Assembly (NCBI GenBank): GCA_028274825.1
Contig: JAQCMZ010000077.1
Span: forward strand, 1-11,892
Direction of reading: 5' to 3'
DNA length: 11,892 bases
Source of the DNA: Haloferacaceae archaeon
GTDB lineage: Archaea > Halobacteriota > Halobacteria > Halobacteriales > Haloferacaceae
Position 1 is the stretch's first letter. Each line of letters starts with the position of its first letter. This document shows, in pieces, positions 1-6,758 of this stretch. The notes beneath the pieces are model-generated. The model did no database searches and had not been told where the DNA came from. It saw nothing but the letters and a program-made list of their open reading frames with translations. The position numbers and the translations under genes were made by a program.

Positions 1-195
1 GTGCGGACGAGAGCTTTGCTCTCGTTAACGCCTGTGGAGACTGCGCTCCCTACGGACACGGTTGTGTCTGTAAAGTGCGTCATCGAAACAGGAAGCCCCA
101 TCACCAGAAGTCGCGGACTTCTGGTTAGCAGTCAGAACTCGGAGAGTTCTGACGACACCCTCACGGAGCGAACGGCGTCAGCCGTGAGCGAGTAG
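1..195 (+). CDS. tnpB: C-terminal tail of an IS1341-type TnpB (5' end outside the window)
   Basis: This frame is open from the first base and ends at TAG 193-195. The 64 residues contain TPVETALPTDT, a VKCVIETGSP-like stretch and ERTASAVSE at the end. From memory this is the low-complexity tail that follows the zinc ribbon in one group of haloarchaeal TnpB proteins (RNA-guided nucleases of IS200/IS605 elements). No RuvC or zinc-ribbon residue is visible because the catalytic part would lie upstream of the window, so I cannot tell whether the full gene is intact. The coding DNA is a chain of hairpins (see the overlapping RNA entry), which suggests it is kept more for RNA structure than for protein. 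The GTG at base 1 is probably an internal codon rather than the start. The assignment rests on remembered family tails, not on an alignment. Confidence 0.6.
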   Translation: MRTRALLSLTPVETALPTDTVVSVKCVIETGSPITRSRGLLVSSQNSESSDDTLTERTASAVSE

Positions 196-214
196 GGTGG
201 GGTAGTTCACAAAC
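1..214 (+). ncRNA. Candidate omega-RNA (reRNA) scaffold at the tnpB 3' end
   Basis: Several hairpins follow one another with little spacer: ACGAGAGC/GCTCTCGT (7-14 with 18-25, TTT loop); ACGGACAC/GTGTCTGT (52-59 with 64-71, one G-U pair); CCAGAAGTC/GACTTCTGG (104-112 with 116-124, GCG loop); GTCAGAACTC/GAGTTCTGAC (131-140 with 144-153, GGA loop); and TCACGG/CCGTGA (161-166 with 182-187), enclosed by CACCC/GGGTG (156-160 with 195-199). It is known that TnpB uses an RNA made from the 3' end of its own gene and the transposon right end, and that haloarchaea transcribe sense-overlapping RNAs from such genes. I infer that this block is that RNA. The right boundary, with the guide beginning after it, is guessed near AGTTCAC at about 214. 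Confidence 0.4.
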
Positions 215-290
215 GTTCTGTTGGGTAACAGTCTAGGAAGCGAGCCAAACGATGACGTGCGTCAGCCCTCCAGTACCCGCCGCACACTCC

Positions 291-305
291 CGGCGAATAT
301 TTAAT
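291..305 (+). promoter_or_regulatory. BRE/TATA promoter of the small zinc-ribbon gene
   Basis: The stretch CGGCGAATATTTAAT looks like a haloarchaeal purine-rich BRE followed by a TATA box (TATTTAAT at 298-305). With initiation some 25-30 bases downstream, the start at 362 would have a leader of roughly 30 nt. This is unlike the leaderless promoters elsewhere in the window. The 14-base core GGCGAATATTTAAT recurs exactly at 11499-11512, ahead of the hydrolase gene. Confidence 0.5.
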
Positions 306-361
306 TGACCTGAAACAGAATTTCGATTGGAAGGAGAGTCACACGCTCCCCTTCTCCCCTA

Positions 362-514
362 ATGACTGACAGCCCGGCACCACTTGGAAATTGCCCGAGC
401 TGCGAACGCGAGATCCCAGCAACGTGGAAGCTCATCGAATACGAGCAAGCAGACGGAGAGACAGGTGTTTTTGCGGAATGTCCCTCGTGTGATGAGGTCG
501 TGAAACCAGATTAA
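362..514 (+). CDS. Small zinc-ribbon protein, 50 aa (DUF7837-like)
   Basis: The ATG at 362 opens a 50-codon frame ending at TAA 512-514. The product has two CxxC knuckles, C11-P-S-C14 and C40-P-S-C43, separated by 25 residues. That spacing suits a single rubredoxin-like zinc ribbon built from two beta-hairpins. The order 'GNCPSC...W.LIEYE...DG.TG...AECPSCDEVV' matches a family of very small haloarchaeal zinc-binding proteins that I remember as DUF7837; its function is unknown. A clear TATA box lies at 298-305. The stop codon touches the degenerate transposon-end hairpin that starts near 511, so the last residues may come from the element. It lies between two tnpB remnants of opposite orientation. 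It looks intact, and codon use is ordinary for a haloarchaeon. Confidence 0.75.
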   Translation: MTDSPAPLGNCPSCEREIPATWKLIEYEQADGETGVFAECPSCDEVVKPD

Positions 515-790
515 CGCCCCCACGCTGAAGCGCGAGGAGTCCCACGGCGCCGTGCCGCTGGGTTAGGATATTATGATGTACGACGTGATCTGTTCTTGGG
601 GCGCGAATGCGCCACTCTCCGTATCAAACAGGAATGTCGATGGCTGTGCCAACCAATCAGTATTCCGATTCACCAACAAATTCGGTGAACTCGGAGATAC
701 GTTTTATCGAATATTCTCGGCCCGGTTCACGTCCGCGCTCGCCGTCGTTCCGCACTCATCGCACACGCACAACCCGCGTTTAGACCTCTG
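511..790 (-). mobile_element. Decayed right end of a minus-strand IS200/IS605 (IS1341-type) element
   Basis: Read on the minus strand, a TnpB zinc-ribbon tail is followed by the palindrome CACGGCGCCGTG (543-554) and then a hairpin with the GCG/TTCA/CGC core (523-532). It ends near GCGTTAA. The order of tnpB tail, GC-rich palindrome and subterminal hairpin matches the intact right end at 7241-7307, but the outer stem of this hairpin has decayed. No left end or transposase body remains. The element end abuts the small zinc-ribbon gene on one side and overlaps the recQ stop codon on the other. Confidence 0.6.
563..790 (-). pseudogene. tnpB: TnpB C-terminal remnant with an internal stop
   Basis: The minus-strand frame reads QRSKRGLCVCDECG, then ADVNRAENIR, a TAA (704-706), and 46 further residues in the same frame. 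These include DWLAQPSTFLFDTESGAFAP and end at TAA 563-565. This matches the second half of the TnpB zinc ribbon (CxxC), the RuvC-III Asp in 'ADVN.AENI', and the family's C-terminal tail, where full proteins carry 'ENIRQ' (remembered). A CAA-to-TAA change would therefore explain the internal stop. The first CxxC of the ribbon and everything upstream are absent. The homology begins about where the recQ reading frame ends, in a different frame. It cannot encode a nuclease, though its 3' end could still be transcribed as RNA by readthrough from recQ. Confidence 0.75.
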
Positions 791-3746
791 CCAAAGCAAA
801 CGGATATACTGGCCCACTCCCGGCATCCCGAAGTACAAACGACGCTTCAGTAAATACCCAGCGAGAGTCGACAAGGTCGTTGACAACCAATACTGGACCG
901 GCCCGAACGTCATCAGTAGCTGTCATCGCATCTTCGACATTCCACCGCTTCTGATACGAGTTGGCCAACTCATCACGTGGTCGTACCGCACCAGTTTGCT
1001 CCAGTGCCTCGAGATACGGTAGCTCGATGTTCGCTGCTATCTGCTCGGCAAGCGCTGCGATTTGACCAGTTTCGTCCCAAAGCGGAATCGATGTCACCCA
1101 CGCCGGGGCAGGCGACGGCCCCCACTCGTTGAACAGTTCAACGGCAGCCGAGACAAGTTCCGGACTGTACTGACCGGTATCTCGTTGCTCACGGACACGC
1201 GCTCCCCAACCAGGATCATCCAGTGCCGCCAACACACGGCCATCCTCCATGTTGCGGTCATCATCTATCACAGAGCGCCCGCCGTCTTGCTTCGGCAAGT
1301 AGTATCGCGAGGAGATCTCACTGGTTGAGATACCTTTGTAGTGGTCAACCGCCACATCGATCAACTCCTGCTTCTCGACGGTCGATGGAACAAATTCACC
1401 AACACAGTTGGCGCAGTGCCCGCAGTCTCCCTCAAGCGATCCGTCTAATTCATCATCGATGAACCGCGTGAGACACGCATCGGTCGCCGCAAACGCTTGG
1501 ATTCGCTCTAATTCGTCCCACCGATGCTGCGTGACTGACTCAATACGCTCATGATCGTACGACCAGTCTTTCGTTGTCCGCTCGTACCCATCCTCTCCTT
1601 TGTAGATAGCATTCTCGACTCGCAAGATGTTGAGACAGGTATCTATAGCGCCCCAGCCGACGTTGACGTGTTTGAGCAGTTCGTATTTATGGAGTTGGGT
1701 GTCGCTGGCCTCAATGGTATCAAGCACCGCTTGGAAGGCCTCAGGTTCGGGGAAGGCCTGCTCAATGAAGTACTCAGCCACCTCATCGTCACTCTCACCG
1801 CTCAGCATGATTGCCTTCGCTTCATTGAGCGCACGCCCAGCCCGCCCGATCTCCTGATAGTATCGAATGAGGTTCGGTGGCCGTTGGAAGTGGACTACCC
1901 ACCCTAAATCGGGCTTGTTGAATCCCATCCCGAGTGCGTTCGTGGCGACGAGCGCGTCGACGTCATTTGCCATCAACTGGGATTCAAGCTCTCGTCGGCG
2001 GTCGCCGTCGAGACGGCCATAGTATGGCTCTACATTGTGACCGAATTGCTGGAGCCACTCGGCCACGAGTTCGACTTCATCAGTCGTCAGACAGTAGATG
2101 ATTCCCGAGCCATCGAAGGAAGCCAGATTTTCAGCAAGCCAGGCGAGTCGCTCAGCCTTCGAATCCATCTCAATGGTCTGGATCCGGAGTGAGTCGCGAA
2201 CCAACTCCCCGCGAATCGCATCGAGGTCCGGCACTTGCGTCGTGATATCATCGACGACGCGGTCGTTGGCAGTGGCCGTCGTCGCTGCCACCGGAATATG
2301 TGTCGGCAACTCGTTGAGAATGCGGCGGATTCGACGGTAGTCAGGTCGGAAATCATGGCCCCAATCGGAGATACAGTGAGCCTCGTCGACGACAAGCAGC
2401 CCGAACTCCTCGTCCATCTCTAAGAGGATCTCCTGTTGGAACTGTGAATTTGCGAGTCGCTCTGGTGAGATGAGCAGGACATCACATTCTCCCTCGACGA
2501 CCGCGGTCTTTGCCTCGTCCCATTCGTCGGTGTTATTGGAGTTGATTGTCCACGCAGAGAGTCCCAGCTGATTCTCCGCATCTTGGACTTGGTTGTGCAT
2601 CAACGACAACAGCGGGCTCACGATGAGTGTTGGACCAGCACCTTGCTCTCGGCGGAGCTTAGTGGCTGTGAAGTAGACGGTACTCTTGCCCCATCCCGTC
2701 CGCTGGACTAACAACAGCCGATCGTTGTCATTGACGAGCCGGTCAATTGCCTCCCACTGTTGTGGACGGAACTTCGCATCAGGACCGATGCTTCGTTCCA
2801 GCAGTGCCTGCGCCCGAGCCTTCGGCACTCGGTCTGTGTTGTCTGGCTGTGTTTGCTGAACGGTTGGCTCTTCAACCGAGTGCCCAGTAGAATCAGCTGC
2901 TGGTGATTCAAGATCCGTGTGGGTGAGAGACTCGTCACACTGTCCTGGGTCCTCTACAGCCCCGTCATCAGAGTCGATAGTCGACGTATCGGCAGTGTCT
3001 CCAGTCGTAAGCTCTTGCTCTTGAGTCGCTGTTTCATCTGACTCAGTCCAGTCTTCGACAGCCTCACGGAGGGATGGCGCCACGCTGTCACCAACATATT
3101 GGGCCGCAGTGAGTGCGTCAACAGGCGCCTTGGTGACATCGGCTGGCGTCTCAAAACCTTCCGCACCCAGCATATGGTAGTACCTGATCGAGTAGTCACT
3201 TTCCTGAAGCGCTTCAGCAAGCGGCGATGGTGTGAACCACTCAATGAGCGATCCGGCGGCCTCTTCTGGTGGCACCCCAACAGGAGCAAGGTCACCATAC
3301 GCTGTCGCAACCTCACTACGGGGTACATCGAGCCCGTCTGCGAGGTTTGCTAGTAGCGTTCCCTCGCTCTCACACGCTTCATTGGCCACCGCCCAAATAC
3401 AACGGCAGGTTCGTTCTCCAAGCTCCGTCGAGCGTGTCAGGGTAAGTAGTGACGCTGCGACAATCTCGTCTACACGCTCGTAGCCAGCTTCGGAAAGTGC
3501 TGTAGCACGCGTGGGACCGATGCCAGGAAGATCCGTCAGTTCTGTTGGCTGGTCGGTCGAGTCGTCAGCCTCGACTGTCCCAGAGGTCTCATCAAGCATC
3601 GCTGAGCGGAACGCATAGGAGTGCTGGTACCCGACAGCAGGCCACGAGTGATCCGGGTCACTCTCACCACTTACGTGGTGGATGACCTGACTCAGTGTGT
3701 CTTCGAACCCGCAGTCAGAAACCGGACACGAAACTGAGCCTGCCAT
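780..3746 (-). CDS. recQ: RecQ-type ATP-dependent DNA helicase with N-terminal zinc finger/HhH and C-terminal PRTase-like domain
   Basis: This is a predicted 3'-5' DNA helicase of 988 aa (usual RecQ is about 600). Residues 7-33 hold a zinc-finger-like C-x4-C...H pattern. Residues 71-98 are a helix-hairpin-helix (LPGIGPTRATALSEAG). Residues 230-305 are an acidic, Thr/Ser-rich linker. The helicase core runs from about 310 to 645: Walker A TGWGKST (350-356), DEAH (454-457) followed by the RecQ aromatic loop CISDWGHDFRPDYRR, TTATA (489-493) and QEIGRAGR (631-638). The RecQ zinc site is C758, C775, C778 and C781. From about 840, DPGWGARVRE leads into a region ending GPVLVVNDLVDSRW (950-963), a phosphoribosyltransferase-like PRPP loop as in some actinobacterial RecQs. 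No HRDC domain was seen. ATG 3746 is chosen because the zinc finger starts at residue 7. The gene is divergent from the next one by 36 bp, and its stop overlaps the tnpB remnant. Confidence 0.93.
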   Translation of the reverse strand: MAGSVSCPVSDCGFEDTLSQVIHHVSGESDPDHSWPAVGYQHSYAFRSAMLDETSGTVEADDSTDQPTELTDLPGIGPTRATALSEAGYERVDEIVAASLLTLTRSTELGERTCRCIWAVANEACESEGTLLANLADGLDVPRSEVATAYGDLAPVGVPPEEAAGSLIEWFTPSPLAEALQESDYSIRYYHMLGAEGFETPADVTKAPVDALTAAQYVGDSVAPSLREAVEDWTESDETATQEQELTTGDTADTSTIDSDDGAVEDPGQCDESLTHTDLESPAADSTGHSVEEPTVQQTQPDNTDRVPKARAQALLERSIGPDAKFRPQQWEAIDRLVNDNDRLLLVQRTGWGKSTVYFTATKLRREQGAGPTLIVSPLLSLMHNQVQDAENQLGLSAWTINSNNTDEWDEAKTAVVEGECDVLLISPERLANSQFQQEILLEMDEEFGLLVVDEAHCISDWGHDFRPDYRRIRRILNELPTHIPVAATTATANDRVVDDITTQVPDLDAIRGELVRDSLRIQTIEMDSKAERLAWLAENLASFDGSGIIYCLTTDEVELVAEWLQQFGHNVEPYYGRLDGDRRRELESQLMANDVDALVATNALGMGFNKPDLGWVVHFQRPPNLIRYYQEIGRAGRALNEAKAIMLSGESDDEVAEYFIEQAFPEPEAFQAVLDTIEASDTQLHKYELLKHVNVGWGAIDTCLNILRVENAIYKGEDGYERTTKDWSYDHERIESVTQHRWDELERIQAFAATDACLTRFIDDELDGSLEGDCGHCANCVGEFVPSTVEKQELIDVAVDHYKGISTSEISSRYYLPKQDGGRSVIDDDRNMEDGRVLAALDDPGWGARVREQRDTGQYSPELVSAAVELFNEWGPSPAPAWVTSIPLWDETGQIAALAEQIAANIELPYLEALEQTGAVRPRDELANSYQKRWNVEDAMTATDDVRAGPVLVVNDLVDSRWVFTEASFVLRDAGSGPVYPFALAEV

Positions 3747-3782
3747 CGATATCTCTACTAGTTGATGTGAATAGGCCGGGTT

Positions 3783-4459
3783 ATGTCTTGTTGTATGTCG
3801 AGGGAATTTCAGTATTCAGATGAGTACGGGGACGCGACTAGTCTCTTTCCAGTGGACGAACTTGATGCGACCGTCTACCAGTATCGAGATGCCGAGCGAG
3901 CCCTCGGCAACGTTCGGAGTGAAGACGTGATCTGCGTGTACCCGGAAAGCACAGCAACGGGGTACGCAATCGGACAAAATCTGCTTTCAGCAGTCCGGGT
4001 TGACACACTGCCGACGACAGTTCGCGCTGAGGTCAACGACGCACTCGACGCCGCAATCAGTTCGTTCGAGATCGTCCAAGTCGGGACGTGGGTATCAGAC
4101 AGTCCGAACCGATCGCTCAGCGAATACAAGATCGCGTGAGCACAGGAGATGTTCGAAACGCTCGCTGAAGAGTACCCTGAAGCGACGCCGCACATTCGAC
4201 GCGCTATCGACGAGCACGGCGAAGCCTGAGCTCTGGACTACTACGAACAGCTCTACAGATTTCGAGGCAGAGTGGCTCGGGGCTTGACCCCGAGGCAGTT
4301 CACCCGCTCGGACAGGTCTTAAACGTGCCTGAAAAGGAGGAACTCCCATTCTACGACGAAGACGAACACGAGACGATGAAAAAAGAGCGGGCAGAGATGT
4401 ACCACGCGTGGGCGGAGTATCGGGAGAACCTCCGCACGGGGACGAAACCCGGCGAGTGA
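3783..4459 (+). pseudogene. Broken gene, unrecognised protein (two stops, two +1 frameshifts)
   Basis: The frame opens at ATG 3783 (or 3795) and runs 118 codons to TGA 4137-4139. It continues in the same frame with AQEMFETLAEEYPEATPHIR to a second TGA at 4227-4229, then ALDYYEQLY. One extra base near 4257 shifts it to DFEAEWLG. One extra G near 4280 shifts it again to LDPEAVHPLGQVLNVPEKEE, ending at TGA 4457-4459. Removing the two extra bases leaves 675 nt, exactly 225 codons, so this was probably one acidic, helix-rich protein of about 224 aa. I see no known motif, signal peptide or membrane segment. A shorter 118-residue product could still be made from the first part. It lies between recQ (divergent) and the ADP-ribosylglycohydrolase (26 bp downstream, same strand), so a former link to either is possible but unproven. 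Confidence 0.75.
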
Positions 4460-4484
4460 CCGACGCCGTACATTTTTCGCAGCG

Positions 4485-5408
4485 GTGGCCGTCAGGTCGC
4501 GTATAGATTCGGATCGAGATCGCGGTGTGCTCCTCGGACTCGCCTGCGGAGATGCGCTCGGCCGTCCAGTGGAGTTCCGGTCTGCGTCAGCCATCAAGAC
4601 AGAACACGGGCAACTTGACGAGATGGTCGGGCACGGGACATGGAATCAGCCTGCCGGGACGATCACGGATGATACAAAGCAGGCGCTGTGTATCGCGAGA
4701 AGCCTCGCTGAACACCGGACGTTCGACCCAGCCGACATTGCTGAGCGGTTCGTCGCGTGGTATGACACGGACCCGTTCGACATCGGGGGGATGACTGCGA
4801 GATCGCTCCGTCGGCTGAAACGCGGCGACGCGTGGGACGAGGCGGGCCAACACGTGTGGGAGCAGAGTTCCGAAGGCCAGAACGCGGGCAACGGGAGTGT
4901 GATGCGGTGTCCACCGCTCGCAATTCCGTCCGCGAATGAGTGGGATCGACTCGTACAGGTGAGCCGGGAGTCCTCGCAGATCACACACGCTGACCCGCGG
5001 TGTACGTACGGGTGCGCAGTGTTGAATCTAACACTCGCTGGGTTACTCGACGGCGCTGACACGCCGTTACGAGATGCCCTCGACTACGTCGGGTCAGACG
5101 CGCCGAGTGAGCTCGTAACGGCACTTCAGCCGGTCGCCCGTGGCGAGTCGCCTGCCACCTTGGAGACATCAGGGTACGTCGTCCATTCGTTACAGACAGC
5201 GCTCCATGACGGGCTACTCGCCGAGACCGCTGAGGAAGCGATTGTGACAGCGGTGAACCGCGGCGGTGACACAGATACTATTGGGGCAATCACAGGGGCT
5301 GTGGCGGGCGCACGGTTCGGGGCGTCCGACCTCCCGAGCCGGTGGATTTCTGCGATCGATGAGACGACCGATCTCGAATCGCTGTCGATACAGCTTGCGG
5401 AAATGTAG
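4485..5408 (+). CDS. ADP-ribosylglycohydrolase family protein (DraG/ARH-like)
   Basis: This soluble 307-aa protein has the fold-defining motifs of enzymes that remove ADP-ribose from proteins or small molecules using a two-metal centre. Visible motifs are GLACGDALGRPVEF (18-31), TDDT (61-64, metal ligands), NAGNGSVMRCPPLA in the middle, a THADPR-like segment, and GGDTDT (260-265), whose two Asp residues complete the metal site. Length and order fit the PF03747 family. GTG 4485 is chosen because the first motif starts only 18 residues in. GTG 4527 is also possible but would leave just three residues before it. A T-rich stretch at 4471-4477 is too close to be an obvious promoter for GTG 4485. 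The target (modified protein, nucleic acid or metabolite) cannot be read from the sequence. No ADP-ribosyltransferase is recognised nearby. The gene converges on the next minus-strand gene. Confidence 0.92.
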   Translation: MAVRSRIDSDRDRGVLLGLACGDALGRPVEFRSASAIKTEHGQLDEMVGHGTWNQPAGTITDDTKQALCIARSLAEHRTFDPADIAERFVAWYDTDPFDIGGMTARSLRRLKRGDAWDEAGQHVWEQSSEGQNAGNGSVMRCPPLAIPSANEWDRLVQVSRESSQITHADPRCTYGCAVLNLTLAGLLDGADTPLRDALDYVGSDAPSELVTALQPVARGESPATLETSGYVVHSLQTALHDGLLAETAEEAIVTAVNRGGDTDTIGAITGAVAGARFGASDLPSRWISAIDETTDLESLSIQLAEM

Positions 5409-5454
5409 TGTGCGGAGCAAGCAGGTGGCACACCAGTGAGACGGCTGTCAGTGG

Positions 5455-5808
5455 CTACGGCTGTGGCTCACTGCTGTCGGACGAGACGGTATCCGTTGTG
5501 TCGTTTGGTCCTTTGAGATGTACGGTATGCCGTGTGTGGCGGGCGTGAGTGGTTGCCCAGCGCCGCGCGGGACGTTCCGAAAGAAATTGCTCGCCGTCGG
5601 GACACTGCTGGCACCGAACGATCCACGGGGTGACGTCATCTGGGAAATGCCCAGTATGCCGTTCGTGATCGAGCGCGAACTGTTCGACGGCGCGGTTCCC
5701 CGCCTGTACGTCGTCCAGTTCGTGATCAAGCTCCCAGTCGCGACCACACCGGGTACATGAGACGGTCGGCACACCGGACTCGTTGGGAGTGGACACGTCG
5801 TCGGTCAC
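5455..5808 (-). CDS. Small protein with two tandem Cys2-His zinc-binding repeats
   Basis: This 117-aa hydrophilic protein shows an internal duplication. The first unit has C18-x2-C21 and then H48-x2-H51-x2-H54. The second has C66-x2-C69 and then H88-x2-H91-x2-H94. The His clusters sit in similar contexts (ALDHERHTGH and ATTHARHTRH). Each unit is probably a C2H2-type zinc knuckle, suggesting nucleic-acid or protein binding. I do not know a characterised relative. The tail (DTTDTVSSDSSEPQP) is disordered and acidic. The start is GTG 5808: an in-frame TAA lies two codons upstream and there is no alternative ATG before the first knuckle. The GTG lies inside an 18-nt hairpin, and a TATA-like stretch sits about 23 bp upstream, which suggests leaderless transcription. 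Confidence 0.75.
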   Translation of the reverse strand: MTDDVSTPNESGVPTVSCTRCGRDWELDHELDDVQAGNRAVEQFALDHERHTGHFPDDVTPWIVRCQQCPDGEQFLSERPARRWATTHARHTRHTVHLKGPNDTTDTVSSDSSEPQP

Positions 5809-5821
5809 GCTTTAGCGTGAC
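5804..5821. repeat. Perfect hairpin over the GTG start of the zinc-repeat gene
   Basis: GTCACGCT (5804-5811) and AGCGTGAC (5814-5821) pair perfectly around a TT spacer. The minus-strand GTG start codon (5806-5808) lies in the stem. As DNA it could be an operator-like dyad. As RNA it could only form if transcription starts upstream of the usual leaderless position. Confidence 0.5.
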
Positions 5822-5825
5822 GCTC

Positions 5826-5836
5826 AAGATACTTGA
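5826..5836 (-). promoter_or_regulatory. Possible TATA-like element for the zinc-repeat gene
   Basis: On the minus strand the stretch TTCAAGTATCTTGA is centred about 23 bp upstream of GTG 5808, which is the right place for a leaderless archaeal promoter. The match is weak and the site is itself a partial palindrome (TCAAG/CTTGA). Confidence 0.3.
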
Positions 5837-5891
5837 ACGCCGCTCACGATGTCCCCGAAACCACTTTGATCGTCGGCAATCGCTCTGAGTT

Positions 5892-6728
5892 ATGGACTAT
5901 AGAATTGATCACGTCACCGTCGCGGGGCGTGATCTCGATCGCCTCACAGAAGCGTTCTCCGCAGCCGGTCTCCCCGTTGAGTATGGTGGGCACCATTCCA
6001 ATGGGGTCACCCACATGGCGATCATCGGCTTCCCCGACGGGAGCTACATCGAACTGATCTCGAAACACACCGCCGACACACACTCGCCGTGGTGGAACGA
6101 CCCGATCGACACCAACACCGGTCCGTGTGCGTGGGCTATCGGCGTCGACGACATCGAGACAACGACCGCAACGTTTCGTAACCGTGGCGTGACCGTCGAC
6201 GGCCCCACAGCGTACGAACGGGAACGCGACGACGGAACACTCGTCGAGTGGGATCTGACGTCGCTCGAAGGCGGCGACCCGGGGACTCGCCTCCCATTCC
6301 TGATCGCAGATCGAACCCCACGAGAACTGCGTGTTCAGCCCACAGGTGACCTTGCCACGTCGCCGGTTCACGGCATCGACACTGTGGTCCTCGGCGTGCC
6401 GGACTTAACCACCGCAGTGGACGCATTCACGACAGCTTTCGACGCCCAAGAGCCGACGCGAAGCACAAGCGTTGATCTCCACGCTGACGTTGCCTCATTC
6501 CACGATCTGCCAGTAGTGCTTGCGGAACCGACCGGAGACGGGTGGCTTGCCGAACGCGTGTCGCGAACTGGAACGTCGCCCATCGCGTACCTCATCGGGT
6601 ACGAACCCGACGCCGACCACGGCTTTGAAAACCTCACTACGGGGTTGATCGCCGATCGGTCGGTCGAGTGGCTTCCAGTGACACATCCTGTCGGCCATCG
6701 ATATCTTGCGCTGGTTGCGAGTAGTTGA
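5892..6728 (+). CDS. VOC superfamily protein, glyoxalase-like domain
   Basis: This 278-aa acidic cytosolic protein has the paired beta-alpha-beta-beta-beta layout of the vicinal-oxygen-chelate fold. The first module starts MDYRIDHVTVAGRDLDRLTEA, with likely metal ligand H7, H41 in THMAIIGFPDG, and E54 in SYIELIS. The second module begins near residue 160 at HGIDTVVLGVPDLTTAVDAF. Its metal ligands are less clear, so only one active site may be used. Length and N-terminus fit the glyoxalase-like domain group common in haloarchaea (PF13468-like), whose substrates are mostly unknown; glyoxalase, dioxygenase and resistance functions all exist in the fold. ATG 5892 starts just before the first strand. 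The TTTGA at 5864-5868 is a weak TATA candidate. The TGA at 6726-6728 is followed in the same frame by the doubtful small frame below. Confidence 0.87.
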   Translation: MDYRIDHVTVAGRDLDRLTEAFSAAGLPVEYGGHHSNGVTHMAIIGFPDGSYIELISKHTADTHSPWWNDPIDTNTGPCAWAIGVDDIETTTATFRNRGVTVDGPTAYERERDDGTLVEWDLTSLEGGDPGTRLPFLIADRTPRELRVQPTGDLATSPVHGIDTVVLGVPDLTTAVDAFTTAFDAQEPTRSTSVDLHADVASFHDLPVVLAEPTGDGWLAERVSRTGTSPIAYLIGYEPDADHGFENLTTGLIADRSVEWLPVTHPVGHRYLALVASS

Positions 6729-6758
6729 CGCTCTCCTCACCCTAGAGGGCGAGACTTC

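Noticed and set aside
573..1022. Plus-strand open frame of 149 codons
   Set aside because: It is antisense to the tnpB remnant and recQ C-terminus, both of which show recognisable motifs. No start signal or promoter fits.
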